Of a DNA stretch of 64,000 nt, positions 58,881 to 64,000 are shown piece after piece. The notes beneath the pieces were generated by a model. That model saw nothing but the letters and a program-made list of their open reading frames with translations, did not search any database and was not told the DNA's origin. The stretch comes from Pontederia crassipes (lineage: Eukaryota; Streptophyta; Magnoliopsida; Commelinales; Pontederiaceae), in assembly GCA_030549335.1 (NCBI GenBank), contig CM060188.1, positions 69,842,696-69,906,695 on the forward strand, given 5' to 3'. Within the stretch, counting starts at the first letter, position 1. The number at the start of each line of letters is the position of its first letter. The position numbers and the translations under genes were made by a program.

Positions 58881-60079
58881 AGTTATATCCTTCGATATTT
58901 ATTTCTTTTTCTTTTTTTTCATTATTTCTTCTTTCCCTCCTTTTCATATTTATAATTGAATTAGGCTTCATTTTCAAATGATTCATTATATTAACAAACT
59001 AATGCTTACTCAATCACTTTATTATTAGTAATTAATTTTCTTATATTTATTTTTTCACTTCCAAAATTGTTTTCTTCTACTTATTAATTATCTTGCTATA
59101 TTTATTTTTTATCGTGCTATAATTCATGACTTCTTTATTTCTCCAATTCTAAATTTGTTTTATTCCACCTATTAATTATCTTCCTACATTTATTTTTGCA
59201 TTTCCATTTTTACTTTGATCATGTTAGTGCATCCCTCATTCATGCCTTCTTTAATTTGTTTTTTTATTTTCATTTTATTCAACCTACTTTCCATTTCTAC
59301 TTAATTTTTTTTCAAAAATTAATGTTGACCCAACTTTTTTATCGATTCACTAGTCGCAGGTTATTTTCGGTACAATTGGATTTTTGTCAATTTGATAGTC
59401 ATACCATTTTTTAAGCCATTCGAATCGGGCCAAGTGTAGGTCGGATTCGATTTTAATTACACTGCTTTTTTTTCTCTTATCTTCTATGCCAATGCATGCA
59501 TGGTGTTATACAATCACCAGCTCAAAAGAGCTTGAAGTTCACATTGCTTATTTTGGTACTGATAATATTATGAACTAATTATATATCAATATTGTTTTGA
59601 AATTACGCATCAATATTAATCATAGATTACCTTCTATAATAAGTAACACAAAGAGCGCAAGATTTATAAGTCACACAAAAGGACTTATAAGTATATTTGA
59701 AGATTTTTTCCTGTTTGGTAGCTGACATAAAAAGCCGATAAGCACTTATTTTACTTGTTTATAAGTCAGAAAAAAGAAACTAAGGACCCAACTTATTTTG
59801 TTTGAGAAAAAAGTTGATCTGTCTAATCAATTAATGTATATTTTTCCCTTATAATATACATAACTCTCTCTATATATTTCATTTATTATAATGTTAAGGA
59901 CTTTTTTTATCATTTGGCTAAAATAATAATTTATAAGTTTTTTTATTATCAATAACTAATTATTTTCAAAAATCAGCTTCGGTCATTAAATTACTTATTA
60001 GCAATTTAACTTATTAGTTATTTTATATTAGCTAACCCAAACTGACCTTGATCATTCTCCCAGACATGACAAGCGTATT
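58881..60079. other. AT-rich unassigned stretch
   Basis: No gene. At 59640-60010 the phrases ACTTATAAGT, AAGTCA and TTATAAGTC recur and may be the trace of a small DNA transposon. Ends are not defined. Confidence 0.4.
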
Positions 60080-60350
60080 TGTTAGAATTCAGGCATTAGT
60101 CGACAGTGTCTCAAGCTTCAGCACCGGATACCTTGTTGTCTCTATTGTTATTGTAACGTAGTTACTTTCTTGCCATTTTAATCTCATTTGTAACAGGTAG
60201 TGATTAATATAAATAGTGTGGTGTGTGTTAGTGTCTGATAGTTCTATAGTTACTTCTTCCTTTTGAATAGAATCAACATCTTCTTCGTAGCTTGCCCCTT
60301 TTCTTCTATGGGGTCTCTTCTGCTTCATCTTCTCCGCCTCCGATAGTACA
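60080..60350 (+). mobile_element. Copia-like LTR A (about 271 bp)
   Basis: Starts TGTTAGAATTCAGGCATTAG, has TATAAATA at 60208-60215 and ends near TACACA. By eye it matches LTR B closely except for a ~20-bp loss at its 3' end. After it, TCAGAGC is left of the primer-binding site. Confidence 0.8.
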
Positions 60351-61655
60351 CAGTCAGAGCAAGGTTGTAGGCGATCCATCTAAGCTCCTTCACCGTCTAC
60401 CTCGTCGTTGCATATCTTGGAAGATCATCGTCTTCGTCCTCTTCGTCGTCAGGTGATCCATCGGCATTCATGGCTCCAGCAAGCCCAGGCCGGTGCAAAT
60501 CTGATCATGGCCGACGACGATCTGGCAGATCTAGTCGTGGCCAACGACAATCTTGGTATATCAGGATTGATCTCGCTTCCAATCGCACCGAGTCCTTGGC
60601 TTCCTCTGGTGATTGGAGTTGGATCAACCGGAGTCATTTCTCCATCTTCATCGTCGTTGGAGGAGCGCTATCAGTTTAGATGGCTCCAGCAAGTTCGACC
60701 GTCACCATTCTAGCTGACCTCGTTGTCATGCCCCAGATCTAAATCGGAGTGCGAATGTTGTGCCCAACTGAAGTTGATCAGAGCTCGATCTCTTGATGAG
60801 TCATTATCTTCTCTATTTTTCATCCATGTTCTTCAAATCTGACTTTCTGAGTTCTTCCTTTCTCTACTTCCTCTTCTTTGTTGTCTCATTTCAATCAACT
60901 TGCTCTTTGTCGTCAATTGTAGGTCATTTTCATACTCTATTTTTCTTTTTATGTTTTCTTCTCTGAAGCGATCGGATCTGTCACTCATCGAGTTTTCTTT
61001 CCTTTCTGCGATCTTCTCGGGTCATCTCTTCGATCATCACTTCTCGATGACTTCTCCTACAGTCGTGAAGTTATTCATCTTCTCTCCTCTTTCACAGTGG
61101 AGTTCACCGTTGTTCACTTCATCGACCTATTGTCGGAGTTCTACCATTTTCGGGATTCAATCAAAGCCGTTTTGGCTCCTCCGACGAAAGTTACATCACT
61201 TCTCTTCTCTGATCGTAAGTTCGATCGTCACTTTTCGGCGATTTCTCCTGCAGCCGTGAAGGTCTTCATCTTTTATGTTTTCTTCTTCGTGTCCTATCGT
61301 ATCATCGTAGATCTTTGCGTTCATTGTTCCTCTTCTTCATTTCGATCTACTCACAGTTTCTTCGAAGCTCATTTTCTTTCGATCTTCGACATCTTTCATT
61401 CAGCATCTCCAGCAGATTGCCTTCGGCAACAATCGGTAGCATCTGGCTTCTTCTCATCATCTCCAACTCTCGCAAGTTGCTGCGCATCATCAACTTCCGC
61501 AAGCTGTTGTGCATTCTCTTTACAAGTGCTTGATATCAACAAATTACAATACAGGTGCTCAACGAAATGTTCCTACTAGCCGATGTTCCTCCGACGCCTT
61601 CATTCCTTCAAGTTGTTTCCGTTTGGTGTCTTCCAAGCATCAACTTGCGGGGGGT
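60351..61655 (+). mobile_element. Internal region 1 of a non-autonomous copia-like element
   Basis: About 1.3 kb between LTRs A and B with no gag or pol domain. Pyrimidine-rich sequence ending in a polypurine tract ACTTGCGGGGGG (about 61643-61654). Short frames have no family resemblance. It is probably a TRIM/LARD-like derivative mobilised by another copia element. Confidence 0.7.
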
Positions 61656-61951
61656 TGTTAGAATTCAGGCATCATCGACAATGTGTCAAGCTTCAGCACC
61701 GGATACTTTGTTGTTTCTATTGCTAACGTAGTTACTTTCTTACCGTTTTAATCTCATTTGTAATAGGTAGTGATTAGTATAAATAGTGTGGTGTGTGTTA
61801 GTGTTAGTTACTTCTTCATTTTGAATAGAATCAAAATCTTCTTGGTGGCTTGCCCCTTTTCTTCCTCTGTTTTTTCTTTCTTCTTCTATGGGTCTCTTTT
61901 GCTTCATCTTCTCCACCTCTGGCAGCACAAAGGAGCTCATGATTTTTGACA
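61656..61951 (+). mobile_element. Copia-like LTR B (296 bp)
   Basis: Starts TGTTAGAATTCAGGC directly after the polypurine tract, has TATAAATA at 61778-61785, ends TTTTTGACA and is followed by a PBS-like TGGTATCGCAGC. Confidence 0.85.
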
Positions 61952-61963
61952 TGGTATCGCAGC
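61952..61963 (+). other. Primer-binding site (degenerate)
   Basis: TGGTATCGCAGC, 10 of 12 bases of the initiator-Met site, directly after LTR B. Confidence 0.75.
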
Positions 61964-63130
61964 CGAGTTGTTGGCGATCCTCCTGAGCTCCACATCATCA
62001 CACGTTGCCGAATTTGGAGTCTTGTCGGTGTACATGGCTCCTGTAGGCATAGGAAGATGCAGATCTGGCCGAATCCGCTCCGCACAAGTCCTGAGGCCTC
62101 CATCCTTTCTTCCTTGGCTTTCGTTTGTTGTTCATCTTCATTTCGAGCCATTCGGATCTTGTTCTTTCTATTTTTCCTCAAGCTTTCATGATGGACAGAT
62201 CTATCCTATTTGCATTTTTTACTTCGGCATCAATCTTCTCCAGTTGTTCTTCGAATGTTTCGCTTCTATGTTTTCTTCCGGAGAACGATAGATCCATTTC
62301 ATCGGATGAAATTTTCAGCCATATTTTTTATCTAGCATTCATCGACTCATTCTTGGAGTTGTTCGGAGATTTGTCTTCTTCATCCACGGTTGCGGTCACC
62401 GATACTTGATCGTCGGCAATTTCTTGGTCGTCAATATTATTCCCGATGTTATCGTCGGAGGGGTAGGAGTCTTCTCTCTGTGTTGCCGTTATCGACATTT
62501 TACCGACATTGTTGGCAATGATCGGAATGTCTTGGTTCGATGATGGTTTTTCGGTGCCTCGACTATTTTTGAAAAATCCCCCGATTCGTCGATGTTTTTT
62601 CGGCATTCTCGAAGTTCCTTCTTGGGTTGTTGAGGTCAGGAGATGTTATGCCTCCGATTGTCCTCCAATTCTCTCATGATTCCTCCATCTCCAAATATGA
62701 ATGTTAAGTGTAGTTCACAGCTAGTTCTTCTATTCTTATTCTATTCTTCTCCTACGTTCTTTATCTTAGTCCTTTATCTTAGTTCTTTCGGATCTTCTTT
62801 CGCCACCACCCAAAATTTGATCTGCTACCACGTATCCAATGTATATGCAATATCTTCATATCGAAATTCCTTCCGTCTTCCATCACTTCTGGCGACAACT
62901 TGGCTCATCAAGGTCAATTTAGTTTTCTATGTTTCCATTGTGTGTTCTTGATGTCTTCTTCTCTGTTTTTTCTTCATTTCTATTCTTATCATTCCTTTTC
63001 TTTCTTGCTCGTTCTTCTTTGGCCTGTTTCTTCTTGTCCTCTGGTTGACATCCCTCAGCGAGGGGGAGACTCCGGCATGCTTTGCGCTAGCTTGTGCTAC
63101 TACTACGAGGGATGTCTGCCGTGAGGGGGC
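61952..63130 (+). mobile_element. Internal region 2 of the tandem copia-like element
   Basis: Its first 100 bp parallels the start of internal region 1 (GTTG.AGGCGATCC, AGCTCC, CATGGCTCC in order) and then diverges. It ends in a polypurine stretch GTGAGGGGGCG before TGTTAG at 63131. No coding domain. Confidence 0.6.
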
Positions 63131-63350
63131 GTGTTAGCCTCTCCAGCAACCACGACTAGCAGGTGTTCGACGATATGTAAATTGGCTTGTAGACCGATCC
63201 TACTCTAGCTGGGGTTCTTTAGTTTCGATGCTCTGGTTCTTCCAACAACAACGTTAGCAGCGACGATGATTGTCAAATTCAAGTTGGTGTTCCTGCTCCG
63301 GCTACACTACATCTGTAAAGTCCCGATCATTTAAAAAAAAGGTGTAAATC
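63131..63350 (+). mobile_element. Possible start of a third, different LTR
   Basis: TGTTAGCC follows a polypurine tract, as expected for an LTR edge, but the next bases do not match LTR A or B. It may be truncated or belong to a different subfamily. Confidence 0.35.
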
Positions 63351-64000
63351 TTTTAAAAAGAGGGGGTGTTTTGGTCTTTCTACAAACATAAAAAAAGGCA
63401 GCCACCGTGGACAAAAAGGACGAGAGAGAAAGATTATTTCTTCTCCTCCCACTTCCTCTCATCCCGAGCGCTATAGTGTGCGACGGAGGAAGAAATCCAG
63501 CGGCGGCCGCCTACTTTCGATGCCCGTATCTCTGCTGTCCGACATTCATTTTTTGCATATGAGGTACCGTTGGAAAGAGCACGACGAGATGAACATTTTG
63601 ACATATGGTAGGAGATGATCGGTCCATTGTAGGTGACGCAGTGAGGGCCGAACACGAAAAAAGGGGAAACTTCTCCGGCGATCGATTCCAGCTCCGATTC
63701 ACGCCGATCTTTCTCCCGGTGAGTGGTGCAGCATTCTCAGGTCGATTAGGTCCATTTTAAGGTGTTGTAAATGTGTTTGTGCTCCCAATCTTGTAGATGG
63801 CTGAGATTGGGTTTTTTGGCAACCTTTCCGACGACTTTTCCGACGAGTTCGACGAGGGATTTCGGCCTAGTTCACCACAACATTTTGGTAGGTGTACACA
63901 CGAGGGAGAGACGTATTGGGTTGCTGTCCGTAAAAAAATTAATCACAAATTACTTGTAGGTTCATCGATTTTGGATTTCGATCGTCGGACGATATTTCCG
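63351..64000 (+). other. LTR- or promoter-like leader, runs off the window
   Basis: A purine-rich stretch, then text with CTCCGGCGATCGATTCC, CCGGTGAGTGG and CTTTCCGACGACTTTTCCGA that resembles gypsy LTR leaders. No gene or edge supported. Confidence 0.3.

Noticed and set aside
60408..62951. Several frames of 70-160 codons in the tandem copia-like element
   Set aside because: Ser- and Phe-rich translations of pyrimidine-rich DNA, with no gag or pol motif and no conservation between the two internal regions.

Overview
This is nuclear DNA from a flowering plant. The evidence is one spliced protein phosphatase 2C gene with ten coding exons, GT-AG introns and an Arabidopsis-type protein, set among LTR retrotransposons, a LINE, a SINE, one CACTA end and a plastid-DNA insertion. 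Nothing bacterial or organellar is intact, and the species cannot be named from the sequence.

Layout. 1-2186: partial minus-strand Ty3/gypsy LTR with a cluster of CGGTCGACCG palindromes. 2885-3294: patchwork of plastid ycf2 and psbC fragments. 3590-9289: two decayed Ty1/copia copies of one family in the same orientation, separated by a single LTR that carries a SINE. 10943-12088: gypsy gag-protease fragment. 13834-18414: Athila-like ORF1 remnant with its 3' LTR. 18415-25900: nested LTR-like blocks and a CACTA end. 27300-33500: the PP2C gene. 34440-40770: an LTR and a second Athila-type 3' end. 41160-43790: a very decayed minus-strand gypsy element. 45285-54099: a complete minus-strand Tekay/Del-like gypsy element with both LTRs, 5-bp target duplication, PBS and PPT. 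54105-57350: a decayed minus-strand LINE. 57590-58880: AT-rich inverted repeats. 60080-63130: a small non-coding copia-like element in an LTR-internal-LTR-internal arrangement.

PP2C is the only gene that looks functional. It encodes 358 residues with all the metal-binding motifs of the AtPP2C60 type. Every recognisable retroelement reading frame carries stops, frameshifts or deletions.

Most unusual observations: (1) a 71-nt AT-rich GT...AG segment in gag of the complete gypsy element, whose exact removal restores the reading frame at a codon boundary, so it looks like a minimal intron; (2) CGGTCGACCG palindrome arrays at matching positions in the transcribed part of separate LTRs; (3) a short tandem array at a similar place in most gypsy-type LTRs here, with a different unit in each; (4) ten or more of eleven stops in the complete gypsy element are explicable by C-to-T or G-to-A change; (5) the plastid patchwork; (6) the tandem non-autonomous copia-like element. 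All LTR ends without a target duplication are approximate. Family calls come from translated motifs read by eye, without database searches.
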